From positions 1,426,001 through 1,490,000 of the forward strand of contig NZ_CP121650.1 of assembly GCF_029714405.1 (NCBI RefSeq): a stretch of 64,000 nucleotides of DNA. Reading direction: 5' to 3'. The notes beneath the pieces were generated by a model. That model did not search any database. It was not told where the DNA came from and was given only the letters and a program-made list of their open reading frames with translations. This document shows, in pieces, positions 36,697 through 45,957 of the stretch. The DNA is from Bradyrhizobium sp. CB82 (lineage in GTDB: Bacteria > Pseudomonadota > Alphaproteobacteria > Rhizobiales > Xanthobacteraceae). The position numbers and the translations under genes are program-made. The stretch's first letter is position 1; each line of letters opens with the position of its first letter.

Positions 36697-38289
36697 CTAA
36701 CCACGGTCGGGGCTTTCATCCCGTCGCCAGGTTTTCGTCGTTGACATCGTCGGTACGGCTCTTACGACGTCGATGACGGTGCCATCCCTGTATTCGACCA
36801 CGGCGACGATCTTATCGTCTTCGACGGTAACCGCCTTCGGTGGTCCAGCCTTGCGTGTTGCCTCCTCCCATAATCGTTCGATGGAGACCAGAGGCACATT
36901 CGCGCATTTCAGGCGATCGAGCAGGTCGGTGCGCCGGGGATTGACCGCGACGCCGGACTCCGTGACGACGGCGTCGACCGTCTCCCCCGGTGTCGTCAAC
37001 GTTTTGACGCGATCCACTATCTTCGGCACGCGCCCGGCGGTCAGTTGCGTGGTTATCAATGTGAGCTTGGATCCGGCAGCGGTATCCGCATGTCCACCAG
37101 ATCCTCCGAGGATCATGGCTTCATTTCCGGTTGTTACGTTGACATTGAACGCAAGGTCGACTTCGGCGGCGCCAAGTATGACTGCGTCCAGCTGGTTCAC
37201 GACACATCCGCGATTGTGCGGGTTGGCATACATTGAAGCCGACATCCCGTGATGAGCCGGGCTACGGCGGTAGGATGCCACAGCTTCGAGATCGAATGCC
37301 TGAACATCGAGCAGCGCACGAAACAAGCCCGCGTCGAACATTTGGACGATCCCGCCGGTGATGCCTCCGGAAGCGAAGCTGCCCTTCACCTTGCGACGCA
37401 TCATGATGTCTCGAAGATAGGCCGCTGCGGCCAGCGACACTCCGCCGGCACCCGTCTGAAACGAGAAGCCCTCCTCCAGCAATCCCGATGCGTCGATTAT
37501 CCTTGCTGCCGTTTCCGCGATCTGCAAACCAAGCGGGTTTGTCGTCAGACGAGTAGTCCCTGAGACGATCTGCTCGGGATCGCCGATCGAATCGACGGCG
37601 ACGACGAAGTCGACACAGTCTTGCGAAATCTCAATCGGTGTTGCCGGATACGGGACCAGATTGTCCGTAATCGCAACGACTCGATCCGCGTATTGAACGT
37701 CAGAAACAGCATAGCCAAGCGGGCCGCAGGCAGCCCTGCCGTTGACACCATTGAGATTCCCGTATCCATCGGCGGTCGGCGCAGCAACGAATGCGACGTC
37801 AATGTGAAGTTCGCCGGACTCGATGCAGCGCGCGCGACCTCCATGCGTGAACATCAGCACGGGCTTGGCAAGCTCGCCCCTCGAGACCGCATCGGCAAGC
37901 GGTCCATAGATGGTACTTGCGGCCAATCCACTGACGACCTCGCGATGGATGTGGTTCACCAGAGGAGCATGGACGGGAAACAGCGCGCTTGCAGCTACCG
38001 TGATGTCTTTCAAACCCTTCGCGGCAATTTCCGAAAGTACCAAATTCAGGACACGATCGCCGTTGCGAAGATGATGATGGAACGAGATGGTCGCGCCATC
38101 GCGAAGTTCACACGCGTCGAGCGTCGCCCTAACACTTGGCAGCGTCTTTGAAACTCCACGTGACGGGCAACGAAGGACGGTCGCGGCTCGCGATATGGGG
38201 CCCGGCGCCTGCCATGCGCCGGCGAAGGGTTTCGCGTTGCCGTAGCCTTCTATGGCGCTGGGTACACCTCGTCCAAGGATGTCCGGCAT
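36697..38289 (-). CDS. Citrate lyase alpha subunit-like CoA transferase (CitF family)
   Basis: This 530-residue protein matches the CitF family, which exchanges acetyl for citrate on the carrier protein of citrate lyase. Typical parts are SFHHHLRNGDRVLNLVLSEI, TYGPLADAVSRGELA-like sequence (IYGPLADAVSRGELAKP), HIDVAFVAAPTADGYGNLNG, GFSFQTGAGGVSLAAAAYLR, GGITGGIVQMFDAGLFRALL and MILGGSGGHADTAAG. AGGAG lies seven bases before ATG 38289. No citD carrier, citX or citG gene is in the window, so it may act directly on CoA esters with the CitE-like lyase at 32886. Confidence 0.88.
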   Translation of the reverse strand: MPDILGRGVPSAIEGYGNAKPFAGAWQAPGPISRAATVLRCPSRGVSKTLPSVRATLDACELRDGATISFHHHLRNGDRVLNLVLSEIAAKGLKDITVAASALFPVHAPLVNHIHREVVSGLAASTIYGPLADAVSRGELAKPVLMFTHGGRARCIESGELHIDVAFVAAPTADGYGNLNGVNGRAACGPLGYAVSDVQYADRVVAITDNLVPYPATPIEISQDCVDFVVAVDSIGDPEQIVSGTTRLTTNPLGLQIAETAARIIDASGLLEEGFSFQTGAGGVSLAAAAYLRDIMMRRKVKGSFASGGITGGIVQMFDAGLFRALLDVQAFDLEAVASYRRSPAHHGMSASMYANPHNRGCVVNQLDAVILGAAEVDLAFNVNVTTGNEAMILGGSGGHADTAAGSKLTLITTQLTAGRVPKIVDRVKTLTTPGETVDAVVTESGVAVNPRRTDLLDRLKCANVPLVSIERLWEEATRKAGPPKAVTVEDDKIVAVVEYRDGTVIDVVRAVPTMSTTKTWRRDESPDRG

Positions 38290-39420
38290 CTGCAACTCCT
38301 ATCGGGCAGTGCGCAGGTCTTGCATACACCCTCGCTTGGCCTCAGACCGTACCCATGCGCCGAAACCAAGGCGTGAGTTGCCATATCTAGTGCGTCGGAG
38401 AAATAGCGAATTCGCTTGAAGAGCTAGAGCAAATACCAATGGCTAGGATCAGTACGCGTTCGCACATTCTGAAGTCGATCGTGATCGGCTCGGTCTGGAC
38501 TTGCGCGAATACAAGGCGCGTTTCGTGCGAGGCGGGTAGCAAAGGCTCGCATTAAGTGACAAAGCGGCACAATCGATCGGATTAATGCGATTGTACTAAA
38601 GTCGATGATGGCGAATTGTCGCGGTCGCCGAGCCCGACGCAACAAGGGGCGACGCTGCCCCACCTGTCAGGAAACGCATAGGAGCACATGTGATGGTCTA
38701 CAGAGATGGACTTTCAAGACGCAACCTTCTTCTGGGCGGCGCGGCCTTATGGCGCGGCGCGCCCAACTTGTCTCTGATCGTCATGCGCGGACGCCTCCGC
38801 AAGACGCAAGAAGTTTGTCGATAGCGCGTGCCCATGTTGGGTGAGTATCGATTCCGGATGAAATTGCACGCCATAGGTTGGTTGATGACGATGTGCGAGA
38901 GCCATGATCTCGCCATCGTCTGAACGCGCTGTCACGATCAGCGGAGATCGGGACGCGGCGTCGAGCTCGACAACGAGAGAATGGTAGCGGCCAACGCGAA
39001 GTGGGGACGGCAGTGCCTTGAACAGGCCTTTGCCATCATGGGTCACGCGTGAGGCCTGTCCGTGCATAGGGCGACGTGCGCGTGCGACGCCCCGCTTTAG
39101 CGCGGAGCCTTTTCTTTCCGTATGAACCGCATTTCGAAGTCGCGGATATGGAGAACGCGGGATTGGCGCCTATCCCAGTTCGCCCACGCTATCGCCCAAA
39201 GTAACTGGAGTGACTTCTGCGGAGATTTCGCAGGTGTCATAGCCGCGCTGGCGGACGCAGTGCCAAGCATCGTCATAGGTGAGTTCGGTCATCGAGCATC
39301 GGGCGGTAAGGGAACGCGTGGTCGCTGTACTGATCCTGCGGGCGATTGTAAAAGTCACTTCAGTGCAGTGGCTTATGCCCATATTGGCCCATAGGAGGCC
39401 ATGGCGCGCTCCACTACATT
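38290..39420. other. Gene-poor left flank of the integrase region
   Basis: Apart from the amidotransferase remnant described at 38747, I find no gene here. A minus-strand frame near 39170-39350 reads ELTYDDAWHCVRQRGYDTCE and could be a short real gene or a decayed one, but it has no clear start or family. Confidence 0.35.
38747..39094 (-). pseudogene. pabA/trpG glutamine amidotransferase C-terminal remnant
   Basis: The minus strand carries the C-terminal part of an anthranilate/aminodeoxychorismate synthase amidotransferase: RPMHGQASRVTHDGKGLF, LPSPLRVGRYHSLVVE, DDGEIMALAHRHQPTYGVQF, HPESILTQHGHALSTNFLRL. The HPE motif holds the catalytic histidine and glutamate. The upstream half with the catalytic cysteine is missing; similarity stops near 39094. 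It is a non-functional tail lying between the citF-like gene and the integrase. Confidence 0.85.
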
Positions 39421-39423
39421 TTG

Positions 39424-39550
39424 TGTGCCCCTTTGTGCCCCCTGCGAAATTTCCCTTGGGGCACAAAATGGGGGGAGTCTGAGACCCGGTTCTGTTGGGG
39501 GTCTGTCGATCCTCCTGCGAGACCGTTCTCGCGGGGCACACCGGGGCACA
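39424..39550. repeat. Five copies of GGGGCACA before the integrase
   Basis: The octamer GGGGCACA occurs at 39458-39465, 39533-39540 and 39543-39550, and as its complement TGTGCCCC at 39424-39431 and 39434-39441. Two pairs are spaced exactly ten bases, one helical turn. Such short repeats beside an integrase gene are typical of arm-type integrase or excisionase sites; this role is inferred. Confidence 0.65.
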
Positions 39551-39567
39551 AAGAAGGCGAGGGGATC

Positions 39568-40899
39568 ATGACGGAGCCGGCCAATCAGCTGACACTCACC
39601 GATGCGGTGATCCGCAACGCCACGCTGCCGCCGGGCAAGGCCCAGCATTATCTCCACGACGACAAGCTGCCCGGCCTCGCCCTGCGCATGCGCGCCACCG
39701 GTGGTCGGACCTGGGTCTACCTCTTCACCAAGCCGGGGGTGAGGGGGACCCAGCGCAAGACCCTCGGTGCGTGGCCCAAATATAATGAGAAGGCTGCGCG
39801 CAAGGCCGCCACCATCGCCGCTGGCGAGGTCGTCAAGGGCATGGACCCGAACGAAACGAAGCGCGAGGCGAGGCGGCAACAGGCAGCCGAGAAGCAGCGT
39901 ACCACGCTGGCGATCCTCATCGTTGAAGATGGTCCCTACCAGACGTCCTTGACTGGACGTCAAGTCGTCAACTGGAAGCCAGCAATGTCGGCGCTGCGAC
40001 GCGGGCTCAAGGATCACGTCGAGAGCGGCGTCGGGGACCTGACGCGGCGGCAGATCATGGCGGCGGTCGACAAGATTGCGAAGACCGGCAAGCGTGGCGC
40101 GGCTAAGGACTTGCGCAAGCACGTGCACACCTTCCTCGAATGGTGCGTCAGCGAGGGTTATGTGGACCACAATGTGCTCGCTGGCTATCGCGAGCCCAAA
40201 GAAACCCGCGCGCAGAGGGTCGGACGCCGAACGAAGGGCCGCGCGCTGACCGATGAGGAAATCATCAAGGTCTGGCATGCATCCGGCAAGCTCGGGGCCT
40301 TCGGGCTTCTGACACGCATGTGCCTGCTCGGCGGCCCCCGCCGCAGCGAGCCCACCATGATCGAGTGGTCGAAACACGTCATGGAAGACCGCATCACCTT
40401 CGACGCGGCCTGGACCAAGATGGGCCTGCACCACGACGTGCCGCGCACCCACCTCGTTGACGAGGTGGTCGCAGCCGCCAAACATTTCCAGCGAGCGACG
40501 TCCGACTATGTCTTCCCGTCACCGAAGACCGGCGGCCAGATGTCAGGGTTCACCAAGATGGTCAACCGTCTGGTCAAGGAAGCGCGTGTCGCCAAGTTCA
40601 CCATGCATGACTTAAGGCGCAGCTTGCGCACCGTCATGTCGCGCTGCGGCTACGACAATGAAATCCAGCGGCTGTGCGTCGGCCAGAAGCCCAGCGGAAT
40701 CGATCAGGTCTACAATCACGATGAACAGTGGATCATCCGCAAGATGGCGTTCGAAGCGGCGCATGACTACATCGCGGAGTTGGTCGGCGCGAAACGGGTC
40801 GGCAAAGTCGTGCGTCTGCAGCGGACCAATCCGCTCGACCTCATCAAGGCCGAGCTACTTGGCCGTCTCCGCGAGCATTATGCGGCTGAGGGCGCTTAG
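39568..40899 (+). CDS. Tyrosine-family site-specific integrase
   Basis: This 443-residue integrase has the N-terminal DUF4102-like arm-binding domain (DDKLPGLALRMRATGGRTWV, LGAWPKYNEKAARKAA), a core-binding domain and a catalytic domain. Catalytic residues visible are the first arginine in LGGPRRSEPTMIEW, the HxxR box in MHDLRRSLRT and the tyrosine in GIDQVYNHDEQ. The start at 39568 follows GAGGGG. It points into the island. Its attachment site is not recognised here. Confidence 0.9.
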   Translation: MTEPANQLTLTDAVIRNATLPPGKAQHYLHDDKLPGLALRMRATGGRTWVYLFTKPGVRGTQRKTLGAWPKYNEKAARKAATIAAGEVVKGMDPNETKREARRQQAAEKQRTTLAILIVEDGPYQTSLTGRQVVNWKPAMSALRRGLKDHVESGVGDLTRRQIMAAVDKIAKTGKRGAAKDLRKHVHTFLEWCVSEGYVDHNVLAGYREPKETRAQRVGRRTKGRALTDEEIIKVWHASGKLGAFGLLTRMCLLGGPRRSEPTMIEWSKHVMEDRITFDAAWTKMGLHHDVPRTHLVDEVVAAAKHFQRATSDYVFPSPKTGGQMSGFTKMVNRLVKEARVAKFTMHDLRRSLRTVMSRCGYDNEIQRLCVGQKPSGIDQVYNHDEQWIIRKMAFEAAHDYIAELVGAKRVGKVVRLQRTNPLDLIKAELLGRLREHYAAEGA

Positions 40900-41212
40900 T
40901 GGACTGATCGCACCCAGCCAGATAGTCGCGCACGGCATCGACACGATAGAGCGGGCGGCCATCGACGTAGCGCCATTTCAGCGGGTGGTTCGGATTGCGG
41001 CGCCACTGCTCCAGCGCTCCGGGCGTGCGCCGGATAACCGCGGCCGCCTCTAATGCCGTCAAATTAGAGCTGTCTGGCAGCGTTTCGATATCGAACGTCG
41101 CCGGCGGCGGCATGCCACGGTTCTTACGACGGCGCTTCGTGGCAGGCGGCATATTCCGACTATTTGGCGACCCTAACCCCTCGATTGGAGCCTTTTCGTC
41201 CTTGCCGCTCAT
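40844..41212 (-). CDS. Possible excisionase/helix-turn-helix protein
   Basis: This protein of about 122 residues has a C-terminal segment LTALEAAAVIRRTPGALEQW followed by RYVDGRPLYRVDAVRDYLAG, the pattern of AlpA/MerR-like winged helix excisionases. It converges on the integrase and overlaps its end by 56 bases. I prefer ATG 41212 (MSGKDEK); a start at 41230 is also possible. Its position beside an integrase supports a role in excision control, but this is an inference. Confidence 0.65.
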   Translation of the reverse strand: MSGKDEKAPIEGLGSPNSRNMPPATKRRRKNRGMPPPATFDIETLPDSSNLTALEAAAVIRRTPGALEQWRRNPNHPLKWRYVDGRPLYRVDAVRDYLAGCDQSTKRPQPHNARGDGQVARP

Positions 41213-41560
41213 GCCTAGGTCCCGAACCACGATCGGTCTGAGGCGATGAGATCGTAAGTTGCTCTAACAAGAAAGAAATCAAGTGCGCAGATATGGCTGC
41301 TGCGTTGCTGTGGCGTATAAAAGGGACGAACCGCTTCGATTGGTCTGGGACGCGCCCGGGGGGCTTTTCGCTTCATTCCGGCGGTTGCCGCCGTGTCATT
41401 AGCAGCCGTGAGGGCAAGCGGCACGCTTGCGCTGAACAATACCGGCAATGAACCTTGCGACGCGGCCCACTGGACACGTTCCGCGCCAACCCGGTCACGC
41501 CACAGCTCCAAGTGTGCCGGCCCTAGAGCGGCCGTGGCAGACTAAGCTGCTAGTGGTTCA

Positions 41561-41842
41561 TCACAGTGATTTTGACGTTTTGATACCGAGCCATTCGAGG
41601 ATGGGCAAGTTTTCGGGTGGCAAAAGAATCTCGATGCTCCGGGGAACACCGGGCTGACGGCGAATGAAACCGTTTCGTTCGAGGGTGACGATCATCTGGT
41701 GGACTGAGGGCGGGCTGACGCGGAAATGGCGCTGAATGTCGGCTTCGGCGGGCGGCTGTCCGAACATGTACGAATAGGTATGGATGAAAGCGAGGTAGTG
41801 ACCCTGTTTCTCGGTTAAGCGCGCGCCTGATTTTTGACTCAT
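41561..41842 (-). CDS. IS630-associated LexA-like winged-helix protein
   Basis: This 93-residue protein is encoded inside the insertion sequence, divergent from the transposase. It begins SQKSGARLTEKQGHYLAFIH and has a LexA-like winged helix, PPAEADIQRHFRVSPPSVHQ, MIVTLERNGFIRRQPGVPRS. It may repress the transposase promoter between the two starts; that is an inference. A copy with a few substitutions is found at 54086. Confidence 0.8.
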   Translation of the reverse strand: MSQKSGARLTEKQGHYLAFIHTYSYMFGQPPAEADIQRHFRVSPPSVHQMIVTLERNGFIRRQPGVPRSIEILLPPENLPILEWLGIKTSKSL

Positions 41843-41880
41843 GGATCGATTCGTCCCGGCCTCCGACAAGGAGGCGAAGC

Positions 41881-43011
41881 ATGAATGTACGTTATCGGGT
41901 CGAATTGAGCCAAGCCGAGCGGGACGAACTGACGGCGATGCTCGGCGGCGGCAAGCATGCCGCCCGCAAGCTCAAGCGGGCGCAGATTTTGCTGGCGGCC
42001 GATGCCGGTAGTTGCGACGCGGAGATTGTCCGAACCGTCCGGGTCAGCCTGTCCAGCGTCGGCCGGACCAAGCGCCGCTTCGTGGAAGGCAATCTGGAGC
42101 GGGCCTTGAGCGAGGAGCCGCGTCCGGGCGCAGAGCGCAAGCTGACCGGAAAGGAGGAGGCCCTGCTGGTGGCGACGGCATGCGCCAAGCCGCCCGCCGG
42201 CCGCAAACGTTGGACGCTGACGCTGCTGGCCGACACGATGGTCAAGCTCACCGATCATGACAGCTTGTCGGGCGAGACCGTGCGTCGCCGGCTGGCCGAG
42301 AACGACCTCAAGCCATGGCGCAGGGACATGTGGTGCATCCCCCATGTCGATGGCGAATACGTCGCCCGCATGGAGGACGTGCTCGACCTCTACGCCGAGG
42401 CGCCGGATCCCGTCCGGCCGCTCGTTTGCTTCGACGAGACCCCCGTCCAGCTCATCGGCGAGGTCCGTCAGCCGATTCCAGCTGAGCCGGGACAGCGCGA
42501 GCGCTACGATTACGAGTACCGCCGCAACGGCACCGTCAATCTCTTCGTTACCTTCGACCCGCATCGTGGCTGGCGCAACGTGAAGGTTACCGACCGCCGC
42601 GCCGCCGTGGACTACGCGCACTGCATGCGTGAACTCGTCGACATCCATTATCCCAACGCCGCCTGCATCCGTGTCGTGCAGGACAATTTGTCGATCCATA
42701 AGCCTGGGGCGCTGTATGAGGCCTTCGCGCCCGCCGAGGCCCGACGCATCCTGTGCCGCCTCGAATTCCACTACACTCCGAAGCACGCCAGTTGGCTCAA
42801 CATGGTCGAGTGCGAGATCAGCGTGCTTCAGCGCCAGTGTCTCGGCCGCCGCATCGACGACCCCAAAAGGCTGCGAAACGAGATCGCAGCATGGCAACGG
42901 CAGCGAAATAAAACCCGAACCCGCATCAAATGGATGTTCACAACCAACAAAGCCCGCGCCAAACTCCGCCGCGCCTATCCAGCCACCGCCAAAGAGTCAA
43001 AATCACTGTGA
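41881..43011 (+). CDS. IS630-family transposase
   Basis: The 376-residue transposase has an N-terminal helix-turn-helix region (RAQILLAADAGSCDAEIVRT), a linker (LARRRLAENDLKPW-like VRRRLAENDLKPWRRDMWCI) and a DDE domain: DLYAEAPDPVRPLVCFDETP (first D), VRVVQDNLSIHKPGALYEAF-like CIRVVQDNLSIHKPG (second D) and HYTPKHASWLNMVECEISVL (final acidic residue). The frame is intact and both ends are present, so the element could be active. Confidence 0.95.
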   Translation: MNVRYRVELSQAERDELTAMLGGGKHAARKLKRAQILLAADAGSCDAEIVRTVRVSLSSVGRTKRRFVEGNLERALSEEPRPGAERKLTGKEEALLVATACAKPPAGRKRWTLTLLADTMVKLTDHDSLSGETVRRRLAENDLKPWRRDMWCIPHVDGEYVARMEDVLDLYAEAPDPVRPLVCFDETPVQLIGEVRQPIPAEPGQRERYDYEYRRNGTVNLFVTFDPHRGWRNVKVTDRRAAVDYAHCMRELVDIHYPNAACIRVVQDNLSIHKPGALYEAFAPAEARRILCRLEFHYTPKHASWLNMVECEISVLQRQCLGRRIDDPKRLRNEIAAWQRQRNKTRTRIKWMFTTNKARAKLRRAYPATAKESKSL

Positions 43012-43484
43012 TAGACTACTAGTTGCTCATCAATCAGACCGTTCAATAACTCAACAGGGCCGTATTTTTTTAGGCCGTGCTCACGCGCCATATCTGACAC
43101 GAAAATATAACCCCGGCGGACGAGCAGACCGCCATACACGTCATCGAGGTCAAGAAGCTCGCCAGGCACGACGACGCCGGTCAATTCTGCGGCCTCACTT
43201 TTGGGCAGGTGTTGCGCCTTAACGATGTCCAGCTGCTCGTTTAATGTGTAGACGGTCGCCATTTCCCGCACCAACCGTTTGGTGGTCTCCTGCATCCATT
43301 TCCGCATGGCGATCAGCTTTTCTCGCGTCATGCCAAGGCCTTCGGCGATTTCGGCAAGCTCCTCGCCCTTGGGGCTCAGCCGCCTGTCGTGTTCAGCGAA
43401 ATATGTGTAATCCTCATAGATGACGCGGGCGCCATCCCGACCGCGGCGTTCGATGATATCGCTCTGAAGGCTGACCCAACTCAT
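42975..43484 (-). CDS. Hypothetical protein, last codons replaced by the IS630 insertion
   Basis: The likely start at 43484 gives SWVSLQSDIIERRGRDGARV, then a mixed helical protein ending KYGPVELLNGLIDEQ. I recognise no family. The insertion sequence enters at codon 156: joining the two flanks across the single TA restores GAG CAA CTA GCA GCT TAG, so the original ended DEQLAA. Now the frame reads 14 residues into the element (LVVYHSDFDSLAVAG). Only two codons were lost, so the protein may still work. Confidence 0.65.
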   Translation of the reverse strand: MSWVSLQSDIIERRGRDGARVIYEDYTYFAEHDRRLSPKGEELAEIAEGLGMTREKLIAMRKWMQETTKRLVREMATVYTLNEQLDIVKAQHLPKSEAAELTGVVVPGELLDLDDVYGGLLVRRGYIFVSDMAREHGLKKYGPVELLNGLIDEQLVVYHSDFDSLAVAG

Positions 43485-43771
43485 TCGTGGACTTCCTCTG
43501 CCTTGCGGGATGCGCTCGGTCTCCGGAAATGGGCGAACTTTCGAGCAATTCCATGGCTGAGGGCTTGCCGCCGTCGCCTGCATTGTGACCGGGCGACTAT
43601 GCACCTGTCAGGTTGAATTCGACAGCCCTTCGATGAAATACGGCGCAGCGGGAGCTAGGGCGGGGCAGCCGAAGCTGCCCCGCGACGGAGGTGCCAGAAA
43701 ATCCGATGGCGCAGCATAAATACGTGCTTCGCAATGGCCGGCCATAAACGGTCTACCAGCGCGCCTATGGA

Positions 43772-44584
43772 TCAGCGGATGGGCTTGTATTCAGCTGGGT
43801 AGCCTCTGCCGACCCTCTTAAAGGTCGACTCGCCAGCAGTATGGACCGCAAGGATCGCGGCTGGCCCTAACGGCTCCATCGTGTACAGGTCGAAGGCACC
43901 GTGATCTGGCCGACAGCCAAGCGTTCGAGCGAATGTACCAACAACCGCACGCCCCGCAGAAAGCCACTGGTTGGTTTTTTCGACAGGAACGCCAACTTCA
44001 AGGATGCGAGGCCGTCCCATGCCGGCGACAAGCCTCTCCAGCCTTTCATCCTCGAGCCAGAAATACGTCGCCTCGCCACCCCAATTCTCAAGCAGCGGCT
44101 TTACGCCGCCGTCATCGATCCGGACCGGATCGGACGTCAGCCAGAACTTGCCTAGCCGACCTGGCTGCTGTTCCGGATGGTGGCAGGGGCTTGCCGCATG
44201 TAGCGCTTCGACGTCTGCCGCCGACAACAGTCCGGCTTGTGCCTGGGCTTCCAGCCGGCGCCGCAGCGTATCAAGCGTTCCTGGATAGATGCCTGTCTCC
44301 TGAATGTTGCGGACCTCGTTATCCACCAGACGAGTGTAGTGCCAGGCCCTTATTGTGCGCCGGTTCATTTCGCTGCCGACCGCTTCGACCAAATCCTGAT
44401 GATCGCCGGCGTAGGGGTTGATCGGGTGTACTCCCCGGTGGTCAGACGCCTCCCGCTCAAGAAACTGCCGACGTGATGTAGTCAGGTAGTCGCGTATCAG
44501 CGCCGAATTATGCTCAAGCATCCGCCGCAGCGTCGGATCAAAGGTCGCCACATTCCAGACGTCGATGATCTGAGCAGAACTCAT
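43772..44584 (-). CDS. Hypothetical protein with an HYTxLxxxE motif
   Basis: This 270-residue protein is not one I can name. It has AWHYTRLVDNEVRNIQETGI, then RRRLEAQAQAGLLSAADVEA, GRLGKFWLTSDPVRIDDGGV and YFWLEDERLERLVAG. The first motif recalls the HYTxxxN-type start of some ADP-ribosyltransferase-fold toxins, but the match is loose. No ribosome site precedes ATG 44584, and no antitoxin-like neighbour is directly adjacent. Confidence in coding is moderate because the frame is long and codon use is regular. Confidence 0.55.
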   Translation of the reverse strand: MSSAQIIDVWNVATFDPTLRRMLEHNSALIRDYLTTSRRQFLEREASDHRGVHPINPYAGDHQDLVEAVGSEMNRRTIRAWHYTRLVDNEVRNIQETGIYPGTLDTLRRRLEAQAQAGLLSAADVEALHAASPCHHPEQQPGRLGKFWLTSDPVRIDDGGVKPLLENWGGEATYFWLEDERLERLVAGMGRPRILEVGVPVEKTNQWLSAGRAVVGTFARTLGCRPDHGAFDLYTMEPLGPAAILAVHTAGESTFKRVGRGYPAEYKPIR

Positions 44585-44953
44585 TTTTTAGACTCATCCG
44601 TACTGAGCGCCTCGTCTGCAGAGGGTAAGGGCCCGCTGATGACGTGACCGGATTTGGAAAATTTTTTGCGACGCAGAGACCGCCGCCATATGTTTGTTGT
44701 CGCGGGCGGAGTAGCGCGCGACGCTCCTCACCAGCGCACGTCACCGTAGTAAATTTCCGTCCAATCGCCGTTAATTCGATTTTCAAGCAAAGAAGCATAT
44801 CCGCTCTATCGTTCCCATCCGTGACCGACCACCTACCGCAACATGGCGCGGTTCAACAAGCTCGACATCCAGCCAAAGGGCCTGCCGCTAGAGACTCACG
44901 CGCCGAGGTCTATTCGGTTGTGCCCGGTCAGTTATATTCGGCAGACGTGATTC

Positions 44954-45842
44954 TTGGAAATCGGTCATGAGCGTTCGCCCACCGGTCATAAAGCGTCGGG
45001 GGAGACAGTTCTCGGCGAAATCTGCCACATCGCTGCGGCCAGCCCGCAGGGGCCCCGTTATGACGCGACCCAAACCGACGAGGAAAGGCATGGGTTCGGT
45101 AATCTGATCCTACTCTGCCCCACGCACCATACCGTCGTAGACGCTGATCTGGAAGCGTACACAGTCGCCCGATTAGTGAAAATGAAGGCCGAGCACGAAA
45201 AAGGGGCAACGGCAGTACCCGACCAGCAGGCCAGCGATGGCGCGCTGCTAATTATCGACAATTCGGTGCGGAGCAATAATCAATCTGGCTGACTGCGCAA
45301 ACGGTGAATGCGGGCACCATCAATTTCTCCAGCAACTCGGCTGCGGATGAGCGGACCACCAAGGCCGTCGAGCGCTTATGGCAAATCATCCTCGACCTCA
45401 AGTCCGCGTTCAGCGATCTAACATTCGTCGATTCTCTTCTGACCGCGGAGGAGTTGAACCGGTATTTTTCTGGGGCAGACACTCACCCGCTTTTTGAAAG
45501 CATTGGCGCTTATCGGGTACAAGAAACGGTGATCGAGAAGGTGCAGGGTGCGAATTTTGGCGGCGGAGAGAAGGAGCGCCTTTCGTGTCACCGCGGCTCA
45601 GGTCGATCTTCTGGTGTATCCAGGCCGTCTATGGCCGAACTGGCATGCTGTACGTGTTGTCCTTCAAGAACCGACGTTATGACGATTGGCGACAGGACGA
45701 CGGCATCGATCAGCATTTGCGGGCGGTTCTCCCGGCGAGAACGGTCGACGAGATCAGGCAGCGCGCCCACAGTTTACAATGGGTTCTTGGCGCCCTTGAA
45801 AGCCTCTTTACCAGCGCCGCCAAAGCTGGCCGTCCAACGTAA
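44954..45842 (+). pseudogene. HNH-domain protein, broken by several frameshifts
   Basis: The first part encodes an HNH nuclease-like domain: GEICHIAAASPQGPRYDATQ, HGFGNLILLCPTHHTVVDAD. At about 45290 the frame breaks after NNQSG; the expected continuation TAQTVNAGTINFSSNSAADE is in the next frame to about 45580, giving TKAVERLWQIILDLKSAFSD. A further shift in CCTTTCGTG puts the rest, SPRLRSIFWCIQAVYGRTGM, in a third frame to 45842. The upstream start is also unclear. It probably was one gene of a restriction or defence type, now dead. Confidence 0.75.
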
Positions 45843-45957
45843 CCAACCCCATTTTCAGAATCAGTGTAGGTTCGTCCGGCGGGATAACTGAACCAGTTTA
45901 CGAGCGAATCGGCCAAAATCGCCGCCCATTCAACTCCCCGCCTGGGCATTCCCACCA

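Larger units (their letters stand above)
41553..43019. mobile_element. Complete IS630-family insertion sequence
   Basis: This 1467-base element is bounded by 24-base terminal inverted repeats (41553-41576 and 42996-43019) that match at 21 positions, sharing ATCACAGTGATTTTGAC. A TA dinucleotide lies immediately outside each end (41551-41552 and 43020-43021), the target duplication of the IS630/mariner group. Inside are a transposase gene and a small divergent gene. A truncated, inverted copy of its left part lies at 54018-54375. Confidence 0.93.

Noticed and set aside
39100..39420. A left attachment core matching the tRNA-Leu 3' end
   Set aside because: I compared the sequence by eye in the gene-poor stretches and found no convincing copy; a computed repeat search is needed.
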